A stretch of DNA of 19,580 nucleotides, taken from NCBI GenBank assembly GCA_013214275.1, contig JABSPP010000010.1, positions 1-19,580 on the forward strand, in the 5' to 3' direction. This DNA is from Flavobacteriaceae bacterium. Its GTDB lineage: Bacteria; Bacteroidota; Bacteroidia; Flavobacteriales; Flavobacteriaceae. How positions within the stretch are numbered: position 1 is the stretch's first letter; every line of letters starts with the position of its first letter. Below the pieces are notes generated by a model. The model did no database searches. It saw only the letters and a program-made list of their open reading frames with translations, and was not told the DNA's origin. The position numbers and the translations under genes are program-made. Shown here one piece after another: positions 8,809 through 16,015 of this stretch.

Positions 8809-9417
8809 TTAGTTTTCTTCTAATCGAAAACGAATATTAAGGTTATAAATACCGGGGTTGAATCTAACTCCTGGATTCAGTCTTATATCAATATCAAAAT
8901 TAAATTCATCATAATTAGTTAGGTAACTTCCTGGTCCGTTCACATTTGTGGTGCAACTTCCAGCACTGACAATATTCCCTATTTCTTCTCGTATGATCTC
9001 CAAGATTTCATTAGCATCGTTAAAACTTCTAAAGATGTTATTATGTGGAGAAGTAGCACAGGCATTTCTTACTCTTACTTCCAAAAGATCAATGGTAGGG
9101 TTTGAACCAGCTCCATTTCCATAGTTCGTAACTTCTTCCCATTCGTTCAAGGGTGTTCCAGCTCCAGAATTATTTTCAATAAACATTTTTAAATTCCACG
9201 AACAAAGTGGATCTGGAATTGTTTTATCTTCAACGATTACACGTATTCTGGTAACACTGTTGATGGTAATCCCTCCGATATATTTTGTGGCATCGTCAAA
9301 AGCAACAATCTGGTTTACAGAAGTATTAGGGACTATGGATACCAAGCCACAATGATTTTGTGCTGAGATGTTCTTACAACATAATACGAACAGTAAAGAA
9401 ATTACTTTTTTAACCAT
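8809..9417 (-). CDS. Secreted pilin-like subunit 2, cysteine-containing
   Basis: A 202-residue secreted protein with signal peptide 1-20 (ends ISAQ). It resembles the subunit 1 product in several blocks: FDD..KY.GGIT near 40-51, W-N-L at 74-76, DLLEVR at 110-115, GPGSYLTNYDEF near 161-172 and the C-terminal NPGIYNLNIRFRLEEN. The mature part has four cysteines (23, 72, 120, 155), enough for two disulfides, whereas subunit 1 has none. It lacks the long alternating hydrophobic N-terminal segment of subunit 1, starting straight into the fold; in classical fibres a subunit without a donor strand is the tip adhesin. That role is inference. It lies 78 bases after subunit 1, across a hairpin, and 5 bases before the usher-like gene, so the two are almost certainly co-translated. 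No named family is recognised. Confidence 0.6.
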   Translation of the reverse strand: MVKKVISLLFVLCCKNISAQNHCGLVSIVPNTSVNQIVAFDDATKYIGGITINSVTRIRVIVEDKTIPDPLCSWNLKMFIENNSGAGTPLNEWEEVTNYGNGAGSNPTIDLLEVRVRNACATSPHNNIFRSFNDANEILEIIREEIGNIVSAGSCTTNVNGPGSYLTNYDEFNFDIDIRLNPGVRFNPGIYNLNIRFRLEEN

Positions 9418-9443
9418 GTCATTGGCCTACATAATACTTGAAA

Positions 9444-9472
9444 AGGATGCAACTCACATTGAGTTACATCCT
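9444..9472 (-). terminator. Intercistronic hairpin with short U-tract (attenuator or partial terminator)
   Basis: Stem 9444-9449 plus 9451-9455 pairs with 9461-9465 plus 9467-9472, giving 11 pairs with one mismatch (9450 with 9466) and a 5-base loop. On the minus strand it is followed by four T residues. It lies 23 bases after the stop of subunit 1 and before subunit 2, within an otherwise tight operon. With a U-tract this short, partial termination or 3'-end protection of the subunit 1 message seems likelier than full termination. Either would give more subunit 1 than subunit 2 or usher-like protein. Confidence 0.6.
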
Positions 9473-9495
9473 AGTAGTAAAATTTAGATATGGAT

Positions 9496-10284
9496 CTATT
9501 GATCTTCTAACAAAACATATTGTACATACATAGTATATACTCCTGGTTCTGCATAATTAGCTGCATTAGTTGTAGTAGTAACTATATCTTGTGCAACAGT
9601 TCCATCTGCGTTTCCAGCGTTAGGGAAGATTGCTGGTAATCCAGGTAGAATTCTATAATCTATAGCATAGTAATAGTCTGAGGTCGTTCCTGTTTGTGTT
9701 AAGTACGATCCTCCAGGCATAAAATCTTGACCAGCATTACCACTGGTACCAAAATGACCTGCAATATACTTGTCATTGGCAGTTGGAGGAGTAATAGCTC
9801 CACCATTCACATATAAACTATTGGCTCTACTTACAACTCCGTTTGCTGAGAAGGCAGCACTGTAGTCCGAAAAAGCACCGGTTGCACCACCATCTCCGTT
9901 ATTTGGTTGGGATTGTCTTAATTCCAATAAACTCAATGGTAATTGGTCAATAGCGTTCGCGTTGTTAGTTCCGTAATCAATCTGCTGATCCCAGAATCCA
10001 GCAGCCGTTGCTCCAGAAGATCTACCTACTGCATATAAGTCCCAACTCACGGAAGAGCTTACTTTTAGGATTGTTGCAGCATACTGTGTAATACCTGCGT
10101 AGTACTCGTTAATGTCATCGAATACAAATTCAAGCTGATTGGCTGTCGTCATATCCAGTTGCAACACAGGTTGCAAATCTAACGTTACAGCAACGTCTTT
10201 CTCGTCGATTAGCTGTGCATTAGATGTAGCGATAAAACCAACCAATGCTAGCGTTGATAATAAAAATTTAAGATTTTTTTTCAT
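9496..10284 (-). CDS. Secreted pilin-like subunit 1, probable major subunit
   Basis: A 262-residue secreted protein with signal peptide 1-23 (ends ATSNA, then Q). The frame is open to 10392, but ATG 10284 puts the lysines and hydrophobic core of the signal peptide at the start, so the longer form is rejected. The mature N-terminus carries a beta segment of alternating hydrophobics (DVAVTLDLQPVLQLDM, 30-45), as expected of a donor strand. Conserved blocks shared with subunit 2 are FVFDDINEYYAGIT (53-66), W-D-L (81-83), LSLLELR (117-123), PGGSYLT (190-196) and a final strand PGVYTMYVQYVLLEDQ (247-262). That last pattern, PG-x-Y followed by alternating hydrophobics, recalls the C-terminal strand by which archaic fimbrial subunits bind chaperones. 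The protein has no cysteine and is rich in Ala, Asn and Gly. Forty bases separate it from the chaperone gene. No named family is recognised with certainty. Confidence 0.62.
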   Translation of the reverse strand: MKKNLKFLLSTLALVGFIATSNAQLIDEKDVAVTLDLQPVLQLDMTTANQLEFVFDDINEYYAGITQYAATILKVSSSVSWDLYAVGRSSGATAAGFWDQQIDYGTNNANAIDQLPLSLLELRQSQPNNGDGGATGAFSDYSAAFSANGVVSRANSLYVNGGAITPPTANDKYIAGHFGTSGNAGQDFMPGGSYLTQTGTTSDYYYAIDYRILPGLPAIFPNAGNADGTVAQDIVTTTTNAANYAEPGVYTMYVQYVLLEDQ

Positions 10285-10324
10285 GATAGATTTGTTTAAA
10301 TTTAGGGTTAAAAATATATTTAGG

Positions 10325-11170
10325 TTAATTAATTTCAAATTCCATTTTTGCCGCTTGAATTTCTTCTGAACTTTCGTAATCGAGAACACCAATTGCTAAG
10401 TACTTTCCCTTGGGCAAGTTTGTGGGGAGAAAAAAGTTAAACTCTCTAATGAGTTCTGGAACAATGGTAAAATTCTTCACTTTTAAACGTTGCTGCTCTC
10501 CAGTGTCTAGATTGGTGAGATCGATATATGAAGTACAGTAGGCAATACCATCTCCTTGATTCTGAACTTCAATTCGTAAATATTTTGATTTGTCTGAGTC
10601 TTTTAGTTGAAAATTGGTAAACTCTACTTTGTTATCGGTTACATTTGGAGGATTTTGATATGCAAATACACCAAATGCGAAAGTAGGGATGACACCCATT
10701 GCTACGGTATTCCCATCTTTCTTGGTATTGAGTAATTTTTCTCTGGGCGCTTGTTGCTCGATCATCAAAATAGACCAAGCGGCTTTCTTCCCTGAATCGT
10801 TGGTTGGAATACTCACCGTGACTTTTACTTTTTTGTTTTCAAATGGCTTTAACATCACAAACGTAGGGGAGATACTCATCCATTTGGCTAGAGAAAATTT
10901 TCCTGTTCCAGCGGGTATAAAACTACTCTTACCGTTATTGTTCATCTCAAAATCGTAAATGTTGATGTTGAATTCTTTGGCTGTTGAAGTAGAATTCTTT
11001 ATTGTGATGTCATAAGTTTTGACGTCACCGCGATCTTGTCTGAAATGAAAATGTGAAGGAGATACAGAGACACCTGTAGTCCTCTTGGGGGGTTGGTCAG
11101 ATTTATTTTGTGCCATGGATTCTGTGATGTTTCCAGCTAAAAGAAACATAAACACTAGGTGGTATTTCAT
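10325..11170 (-). CDS. PapD-like periplasmic chaperone
   Basis: A 281-residue exported protein with signal peptide 1-20 (ends SMA, then Q), predicted to be periplasmic. Residues about 33-140 look like the first Ig domain of fimbrial chaperones: VSVSPSHFHF opening strand, YDITIKNSTSTAKEFNINIYDF, then WMSISPTFVMLKPFENKKVK and AAWSILMIEQQ, which parallels the PapD-type pattern of SP.f.L.P...q.vrv followed by the G1-like strand. Residues about 180-281 form a second beta-sandwich (KYLRIEVQNQGDGIAYC..., KGKYLAIGVLDY). I cannot place clear counterparts of the PapD cleft residues Arg8 and Lys112, so it would be a divergent member. ATG 11170 was chosen over the 7-codon-longer frame because it starts the signal peptide directly. 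As first gene of the locus it probably serves the two subunits encoded after it. A DUF916-like role is the main alternative. Confidence 0.66.
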   Translation of the reverse strand: MKYHLVFMFLLAGNITESMAQNKSDQPPKRTTGVSVSPSHFHFRQDRGDVKTYDITIKNSTSTAKEFNINIYDFEMNNNGKSSFIPAGTGKFSLAKWMSISPTFVMLKPFENKKVKVTVSIPTNDSGKKAAWSILMIEQQAPREKLLNTKKDGNTVAMGVIPTFAFGVFAYQNPPNVTDNKVEFTNFQLKDSDKSKYLRIEVQNQGDGIAYCTSYIDLTNLDTGEQQRLKVKNFTIVPELIREFNFFLPTNLPKGKYLAIGVLDYESSEEIQAAKMEFEIN

Positions 11171-11193
11171 TGTAGGGGGGTTAAAATACAATC

Positions 11194-11224
11194 CAAATTA
11201 AGTAAAAAAACTTTTACTGACCAA
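11194..11224 (-). promoter_or_regulatory. Candidate promoter of the chaperone-usher-like locus
   Basis: On the minus strand, TTAATTTG (11201 down to 11194) matches the Bacteroidota -7 consensus TAnnTTTG at all but one fixed position. TTG (11224-11222) lies 20 bases upstream at the expected -33 position. The start codon at 11170 is 24 bases downstream. Position and spacing fit; the match is imperfect. Confidence 0.45.
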
Positions 11225-11230
11225 CTAATC

Positions 11231-11263
11231 TTGGATAATTATGTGATTTAATCATTAAATTAG
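11231..11263 (+). promoter_or_regulatory. Weak candidate promoter of recG
   Basis: TTG at 11231-11233 and TAAATTAG at 11256-11263 (one mismatch to TAnnTTTG) are 22 bases apart and precede the recG start by about 20 bases. Together with the minus-strand candidate at 11194-11224 this would make a divergent promoter region of about 110 bases. The spacing is slightly long, so confidence is low. Confidence 0.25.
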
Positions 11264-11283
11264 CATCTAAAACCTATCAGTTT

Positions 11284-13380
11284 ATGGATCTTAATAGGCC
11301 GTTGACTTATATCAAAAAAATGACTGCTAAACATGCTGATATATTTCATAAAAACCTAAATTTGAGTAGCTTAAATGATTTGCTATATTTTTTCCCTTTC
11401 AGGTATATTGATAGGAGTAGGTTCTACAAGATCGATGAAATTACAAATAGTGGTGCCGATGTACAAATTATAGGTAATATTACCTCTTTAATGGAGGTGA
11501 ATCAGAAAAGAGGATCAAGACTGGTAGGTAAATTTCAGGACGAGACAGGATCTATCGAACTTATCTGGTTTAAAGGGCAACAGTGGATTCGGAAATTAAT
11601 TCAGCCCAACAAACCTTATGTTGTTTGTGGAAAGTTAAATTTTTTTAATAAGCGTTTTTCAATAGTTCATCCCGAAATGTATCTGTTAGATGATTATCGA
11701 AAAACAATCCAGTCTAAATTATATCCTGTGTACCCATCCTCTGAACAAATGGCAAGTAAGGGAATTAGTAGAAGGATATTTAGGGAGTATGTACAAAGTT
11801 TAATACAGCAAATAGCTCCAGATGTAAAAGAGAATCTCCCAGAGTATTTTGTAGATGTGTATAATTTATTAGATAAAAGAACATCCATACTCAATGTTCA
11901 TTTTCCACAATCACTAAAACTTCTAGAAAAGGCTCAATACAGATTGAAATTTGAAGAATTATTTTTCATTCAGTTACAATTGTTAAAGAAGAAGCGACTC
12001 CGTAAGCAGAAAATCAAAGGATATGTATTTGAAAGTGTAGGACGAAATTTTCATCACTTTTATCAACACGAGCTTCCTTTTGACTTAACCCACGCACAAA
12101 AACGTGTTATGAGAGAAATCCGTAAAGATCTGAGGTCAAACGCTCATATGAATCGATTGTTACAAGGAGATGTAGGTTCGGGCAAAACAATTGTAGCTTT
12201 ATTGATCATGCTGCTGGCTATTGATAATGGGTTTCAGGCAACTATTATGGCACCCACAGAAATATTAGCTGTTCAACATTATAATGCTATCAATGAACTG
12301 CTAACACACATGGAAGTTTCTGTAGCGCTATTAACGGGCTCTACTAAATCAAAAAAACGAAAGGAAATACATAAAAGACTCATAGACGGTGAGTTAAATA
12401 TATTGATTGGCACACATGCATTGTTAGAAGACAAGGTTCAATACAATAATCTTGGGATAGCAATTATTGACGAGCAACACCGATTTGGTGTAGCACAACG
12501 ATCTAAGATGTGGCATAAGAATAGACTGCCACCACATATTCTGGTAATGACAGCGACACCCATTCCGAGAACACTTGCTATGAGTGTATATGGGGACTTA
12601 GATATTTCAGTAATAGATGAGTTGCCTCCTGGAAGAAAAGAGGTAAAAACAGTTCATCGGTATGATAATAATCGACTATCAGTATTTCATTTTATGAAAC
12701 AGGAAATTACCAAGGGGAGACAGATTTATGTGGTTTATCCTTTAATTCAGGAATCAGAGGTGATGGATTATAAAGATTTGATGGATGGGTACGAGAGTAT
12801 TTCTAGAGCGTTTCCCAATCCGAACTATCAAATTAGTATTGTCCACGGGAAAATGAAGGCAGAGGATAAAGAATTTGAAATGCAACGCTTTATCAAGGGG
12901 CAGACTCAAATAATGGTAGCGACCACCGTTATTGAGGTAGGAGTAAATGTTCCAAATGCTAGTGTGATGGTTATTGAAAGTGCAGAACGATTTGGGTTGA
13001 GTCAGTTACATCAATTACGAGGCAGAGTGGGGCGAGGAGCCGATCAGAGTTACTGCATTTTATTGTCGAGTTTTAAGCTATCATCAGAAGCTAAAACTCG
13101 ACTGAAGACAATGGTAGAGACTTCAGATGGATTTAAAATCGCAGAGGTTGACTTAAAGCTACGCGGCCCAGGGAATATGATGGGAACTCAGCAGAGTGGT
13201 ATTCTGAGACTTAAAATTGCTGATGTAGTAAAAGATACATCCATACTTTATAAAGCGAGGCAAGCTGCAATAAAATTGCTAGAAGAGGACCCTAATTTAT
13301 CCAAACCAGAAAATGTAGCTATCAAAAATACGTATACTGAATTATCTCGAAAAACAGGGGTTTGGTCAAATATAAGTTAG
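11284..13380 (+). CDS. recG: ATP-dependent DNA helicase RecG
   Basis: A superfamily 2 helicase that remodels stalled replication forks and Holliday junctions. The 698-residue length is normal for RecG. The N-terminal half carries the wedge/OB-fold region (about 50-150), which grips branched DNA. Helicase motifs are all present: Walker A GDVGSGKT (295-302), MAPTE (322-326), Walker B box DEQH (396-399), TATPIPRT (423-430) and QLRGRVGRG (577-585). The DEQH box and the TATPIPRT motif separate RecG and Mfd from other SF2 helicases, and the chain is too short and lacks the other domains for Mfd. The first ATG, giving MDLNRPLTYI, fits homologues. It diverges from the chaperone gene and converges on the small outer-membrane protein gene 23 bases after its stop, with no clear terminator between them. 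Confidence 0.97.
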   Translation: MDLNRPLTYIKKMTAKHADIFHKNLNLSSLNDLLYFFPFRYIDRSRFYKIDEITNSGADVQIIGNITSLMEVNQKRGSRLVGKFQDETGSIELIWFKGQQWIRKLIQPNKPYVVCGKLNFFNKRFSIVHPEMYLLDDYRKTIQSKLYPVYPSSEQMASKGISRRIFREYVQSLIQQIAPDVKENLPEYFVDVYNLLDKRTSILNVHFPQSLKLLEKAQYRLKFEELFFIQLQLLKKKRLRKQKIKGYVFESVGRNFHHFYQHELPFDLTHAQKRVMREIRKDLRSNAHMNRLLQGDVGSGKTIVALLIMLLAIDNGFQATIMAPTEILAVQHYNAINELLTHMEVSVALLTGSTKSKKRKEIHKRLIDGELNILIGTHALLEDKVQYNNLGIAIIDEQHRFGVAQRSKMWHKNRLPPHILVMTATPIPRTLAMSVYGDLDISVIDELPPGRKEVKTVHRYDNNRLSVFHFMKQEITKGRQIYVVYPLIQESEVMDYKDLMDGYESISRAFPNPNYQISIVHGKMKAEDKEFEMQRFIKGQTQIMVATTVIEVGVNVPNASVMVIESAERFGLSQLHQLRGRVGRGADQSYCILLSSFKLSSEAKTRLKTMVETSDGFKIAEVDLKLRGPGNMMGTQQSGILRLKIADVVKDTSILYKARQAAIKLLEEDPNLSKPENVAIKNTYTELSRKTGVWSNIS

Positions 13381-13403
13381 CATGTATTCATTTCATTGAT
13401 ACT

Positions 13404-13832
13404 TTACAAGACCCACCTTACATTCAATCCAAAACGATTAAACCCTAGGTTGGTATTGTCGATTAGCCTAAAGTAAGGGCGCCAATCAAATCCTATGGTT
13501 AGAGGAATCTCACTAAAACGATATTCCAACCCAATTTCTCCAACAGCACCTAGAGTAAAAGGGCTTCCCAAAAGTATGTAGGGACCAGCACCTAAATACC
13601 AGTGTAGCGACTCCCCGTCTATAGGTTGGTATATAAAATCCCACAAGAGTTCTGTGCCAAGACCTTTGTTAAAAGAGATGTCTGCACGGATTCTCGAAGC
13701 TTCTCCTACAGGTAAAGCTACATCTAATGCGATGTCCCCACCTACGATATCTCCAAAACGTAAACCGAGTTCTTGTGCGTGATTCTGAGCCAAGAAAAAT
13801 AGAAAAATTATTGTTGTGATCCTCTTTTTCAT
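13404..13832 (-). CDS. Small outer-membrane beta-barrel-like protein
   Basis: A 142-residue exported protein of unknown function. The signal peptide (1-20) ends NHAQ. The mature 120 residues consist of alternating beta strands with glycine-rich turns (LHWYLGAGPYILLGSPFTLG, LTIGFDWRPYF) and the chain ends NRFGLNVRWVL, where alternating hydrophobics and a terminal hydrophobic residue suggest an outer-membrane barrel of about eight strands. Similar short proteins are common in Flavobacteriia, usually annotated as hypothetical or outer membrane protein. Its ATG follows the tag stop codon by 4 bases, so it is translated from the same message, though no functional link to DNA repair is apparent. 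Confidence 0.7.
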   Translation of the reverse strand: MKKRITTIIFLFFLAQNHAQELGLRFGDIVGGDIALDVALPVGEASRIRADISFNKGLGTELLWDFIYQPIDGESLHWYLGAGPYILLGSPFTLGAVGEIGLEYRFSEIPLTIGFDWRPYFRLIDNTNLGFNRFGLNVRWVL

Positions 13833-13836
13833 TTTT

Positions 13837-14385
13837 TTAGGTGTATTGACTCCACTTGGGATTCATGGTTAAAACTTTTTTAAAAATGGGACATTCTTTG
13901 CTATGAGCACCTTTTAGATAACTGGAACTCATTAAAAATTCCTTAGTAATTTCTACACCTGTAAATTTAAACGTTTTTTTGAAAAGTTGAACCCATTCTT
14001 TTTTAGTTTTTGGATGATGGTAATCCAGCCATGTTATAAATGATCCATGAGTTTTTTGTAATTCCAAAATTACTTTTGCGTTGTAAATAGCAGCATCTAC
14101 TTTTAATCTATTGCGGATAATTCCTACATCACTTAACAATCTTTTTCGATCATCATCATTAAAATTAGCAATAGTCTTGATGTCATAGTCTGCATAAGCT
14201 CTTTTAAAGTTTTTTTGTTTGTTTAATATGGTATCCCATGACAGACCAGCTTGATTAATTTCTAAGAGCAATCTGCCAAAGAGTTCATTATCTGAATGTA
14301 CTGGAAAGCCATATTGAGTATCGTGATATACTTTATGTACATTTCCCTGGTTTAAATTTTTTGTGTAGTTGCAATAGTTGTTCAC
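13837..14385 (-). CDS. tag: DNA-3-methyladenine glycosylase I
   Basis: A base-excision repair enzyme that removes 3-methyladenine from alkylated DNA. The 182-residue length fits the family. The zinc-site residues can be placed: Cys 5, His 21 (VYHDTQYG), and the His-x3-Cys pair 161/165 (AHSKEC), matching Cys4, His17, His175 and Cys179 of E. coli Tag. The active-site stretch EINQAGLSWDTIL matches the E. coli sequence around QAGLSW, and DVGIIRNRLKVDAAIYNA matches its helix-hairpin-helix region. Translation starts at GTG (14385): the zinc-ligand cysteine is residue 5 and no ATG precedes it in frame. A good -7 promoter element lies 37 bases upstream, in the gap after the thioredoxin lipoprotein gene. 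The small outer-membrane protein gene follows after 4 bases. Confidence 0.94.
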   Translation of the reverse strand: MNNYCNYTKNLNQGNVHKVYHDTQYGFPVHSDNELFGRLLLEINQAGLSWDTILNKQKNFKRAYADYDIKTIANFNDDDRKRLLSDVGIIRNRLKVDAAIYNAKVILELQKTHGSFITWLDYHHPKTKKEWVQLFKKTFKFTGVEITKEFLMSSSYLKGAHSKECPIFKKVLTMNPKWSQYT

Positions 14386-14421
14386 TATTATGAGACTTTA
14401 CAATTCTTAGCTTACAGGCAC

Positions 14422-14429
14422 CAAACTTA
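14422..14429 (-). promoter_or_regulatory. Candidate -7 promoter element of tag
   Basis: On the minus strand this reads TAAGTTTG, a perfect match to the Bacteroidota TAnnTTTG element. It lies in the 51-base gap between the lipoprotein gene and tag, about 37 bases before the GTG start. No TTG is found at the usual 19-21 base spacing upstream, so only half of the promoter is supported. Confidence 0.45.
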
Positions 14430-14436
14430 ATAGATC

Positions 14437-15654
14437 TTATTCTTCCATCAGTAGTAAATCAATAAAATGTTCAAATTGATATTGAAAGTCGAGGTATTTT
14501 TTGCCTGTTGCAGGACCGTTAAAGCCAGTGTGAATTTTACGTACCTTTCCTTTTTTATCAATAAAAATTGTAGTTGGGTAGGATAGGACATGGTTGAGCA
14601 TCGGGAGTTTTTCTTGAGCAAGTACTTTGTCAGAACCTCCATATTGAGCAAGTAAAATAGGATAGCGAATACCTATACCGTCCTTTAGCCTTTGAATGCG
14701 TTGAAAGGCCTTCTCTGGAGTTTTGGCAACTTCAAAAGCTAGACCGACAAAAGCAACATCTTTATCCTTGTGATCCTGCATATATCGAGCAAAATATCTA
14801 CTTTCATCTAAACAGTTAGGACACCAACTACCCATTATCTGTACAATGCTGACCTTATTTTTAAAACGCTTGTCTTCCAATGATATTAAATTTTCATTTT
14901 CGTCAGGAAAAGAAAATGCTAGACTAGAATATCCTTTTTTTAAATATGTTAAGTGTTCTTGGTTAGGTAGTGTATAACTTGTACTCCTTTTAGCAACAAA
15001 CTTTTTTTTATGATGATTACCCACATAAAAAGTTCCATTCAACATAGAATCTGTTCCTTCCGCCTTAAACATTAGTGCGCGAGCTCCGTCAAAAACAGAT
15101 AATTTAAAAATTGAGCCATCAATAACCCCTTCCAAGTATCGGTAGTCTCCTGTTGATGTTCTTAAAGTACCTGTAAGATGATTTCCAGACTGTTCAAAAA
15201 TTCCCTTTCCCATATACACTTTATCATCAGAACCACCGCTAAAGCGAACTTCCCAAGTTCCAGATACATCTATAGGTTTTGACTTCCTTTTTAGAGTAAA
15301 ACGCTCTTTTATTCCTCGCTCTGCCTTAATGGGTATGGCTCGTTCTAAGCTTTCTTGAATAAAGAGTCCTTTGAAGCCGATTTTATTAATTTTTGCTGCG
15401 ATAAGGCCTTCAAAGAAAGGCATTTGAATGAAAATTGAATCGTTGCGATAATCAATTTCATGAACGAGAATTTCTTCCTCGGCATTGAACACCTTTATCG
15501 TATCTTTTGAAGCGACATGAATAACAAATGGAAGCTCCTCGCTATCCTCTAGCTCTAGTACTACCCGATAGTAATCACTAGCTAGAATTAATGGTGATTT
15601 TGGTGAGCAGGACAAGAGGATTAAAGTAATACAAATCAATAGATAGGCTCTCAT
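14437..15654 (-). CDS. TlpA/ResA-like thioredoxin-fold lipoprotein
   Basis: A 405-residue envelope lipoprotein: the signal sequence ends LLSC with the lipidated Cys at 16. Residues about 25-240 form a beta-rich N-terminal region, including SGTWEVRF (131-138) and repeated G.F...G..L.GT patterns typical of lipocalin-like or TlpA-associated beta domains in Bacteroidota. The thioredoxin domain (about 243-400) has the redox motif WCPNC (277-281) in GSWCPNCLDE and the cis-proline loop SYPTTIFID (Pro 360). Family members reduce or isomerise disulfides outside the cytoplasm, for instance during cytochrome c maturation, but nothing nearby indicates the substrate. It ends 51 bases before tag, which appears to have its own promoter. 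The specific gene name cannot be assigned. Confidence 0.85.
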   Translation of the reverse strand: MRAYLLICITLILLSCSPKSPLILASDYYRVVLELEDSEELPFVIHVASKDTIKVFNAEEEILVHEIDYRNDSIFIQMPFFEGLIAAKINKIGFKGLFIQESLERAIPIKAERGIKERFTLKRKSKPIDVSGTWEVRFSGGSDDKVYMGKGIFEQSGNHLTGTLRTSTGDYRYLEGVIDGSIFKLSVFDGARALMFKAEGTDSMLNGTFYVGNHHKKKFVAKRSTSYTLPNQEHLTYLKKGYSSLAFSFPDENENLISLEDKRFKNKVSIVQIMGSWCPNCLDESRYFARYMQDHKDKDVAFVGLAFEVAKTPEKAFQRIQRLKDGIGIRYPILLAQYGGSDKVLAQEKLPMLNHVLSYPTTIFIDKKGKVRKIHTGFNGPATGKKYLDFQYQFEHFIDLLLMEE

Positions 15655-15790
15655 ATTTTATTCTTAAAAGCTTCTTCAAAGAAGTAAAGATACGTAAGAA
15701 AAAAAAGTGATACCTCACAGAGACAACTTAATTTTAGAGATTGAGATTTTTAAAGTGATATATTGTCTCAAATTCTCGGTATTTAATCTC

Positions 15791-15890
15791 AGGGCGATAG
15801 CTAAGGGTTTAATTCCTCTGGGCTAGTCTAGAAATGATTAAAATAGTTTCCTTTGAACACCTTGTGGGCTAGTCCTAAGGTAGTTGATTT
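15791..15890. repeat. Dispersed two-hairpin intergenic repeat, copy 2
   Basis: Second copy of the element at 4-100, same orientation. Hairpin 1 pairs 15818-15822 with 15827-15831 and hairpin 2 pairs 15859-15863 (ACCTT) with 15877-15881 (AAGGT). It occupies the 334-base gap between the divergent lipoprotein gene and pheT. The rest of that gap, 15655-15790 and 15891-15983, holds a short CTTCTT/AAGAAG palindrome near 15670-15685 and otherwise nothing I can identify. Confidence 0.75.
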
Positions 15891-15983
15891 GAAATGTAAT
15901 CTTTTTATAGATCTCGCCACCTACTGCTAACATTTCATGACGAAGGCTCCATTAAAACAGTGAAAAAGTCATTAAAAAAAGGT

Positions 15984-15991
15984 TACATTTG
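15984..15991 (+). promoter_or_regulatory. Candidate -7 promoter element of pheT
   Basis: TACATTTG is an exact match to the Bacteroidota -7 consensus TAnnTTTG and lies 24 bases before the pheT ATG at 16016. No clear TTG is seen about 20 bases upstream, where the sequence is A-rich instead. It lies past the repeat copy, so the repeat would not be in the transcript. Confidence 0.55.
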
Positions 15992-16015
15992 CGGTTGAAT
16001 CAGAAGAAAAAATCA

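Noticed and set aside
10285..10392. 36-residue N-terminal extension of subunit 1, overlapping the chaperone gene
   Set aside because: It would place a Lys/Asn-rich tail before a complete signal peptide; ATG 10284 is the sensible start.
5816..11170. A type IX secretion or SusCD-type locus
   Set aside because: No TonB-plug or SusD-like lipoprotein and no T9SS C-terminal sorting domain is visible; the chaperone-like and pilin-like genes fit better with a chaperone-usher layout.
15655..15790. CTTCTT/AAGAAG palindrome as a terminator
   Set aside because: It lies just upstream of the lipoprotein gene start, has a two-base loop and no T-run, so it is not a credible terminator.
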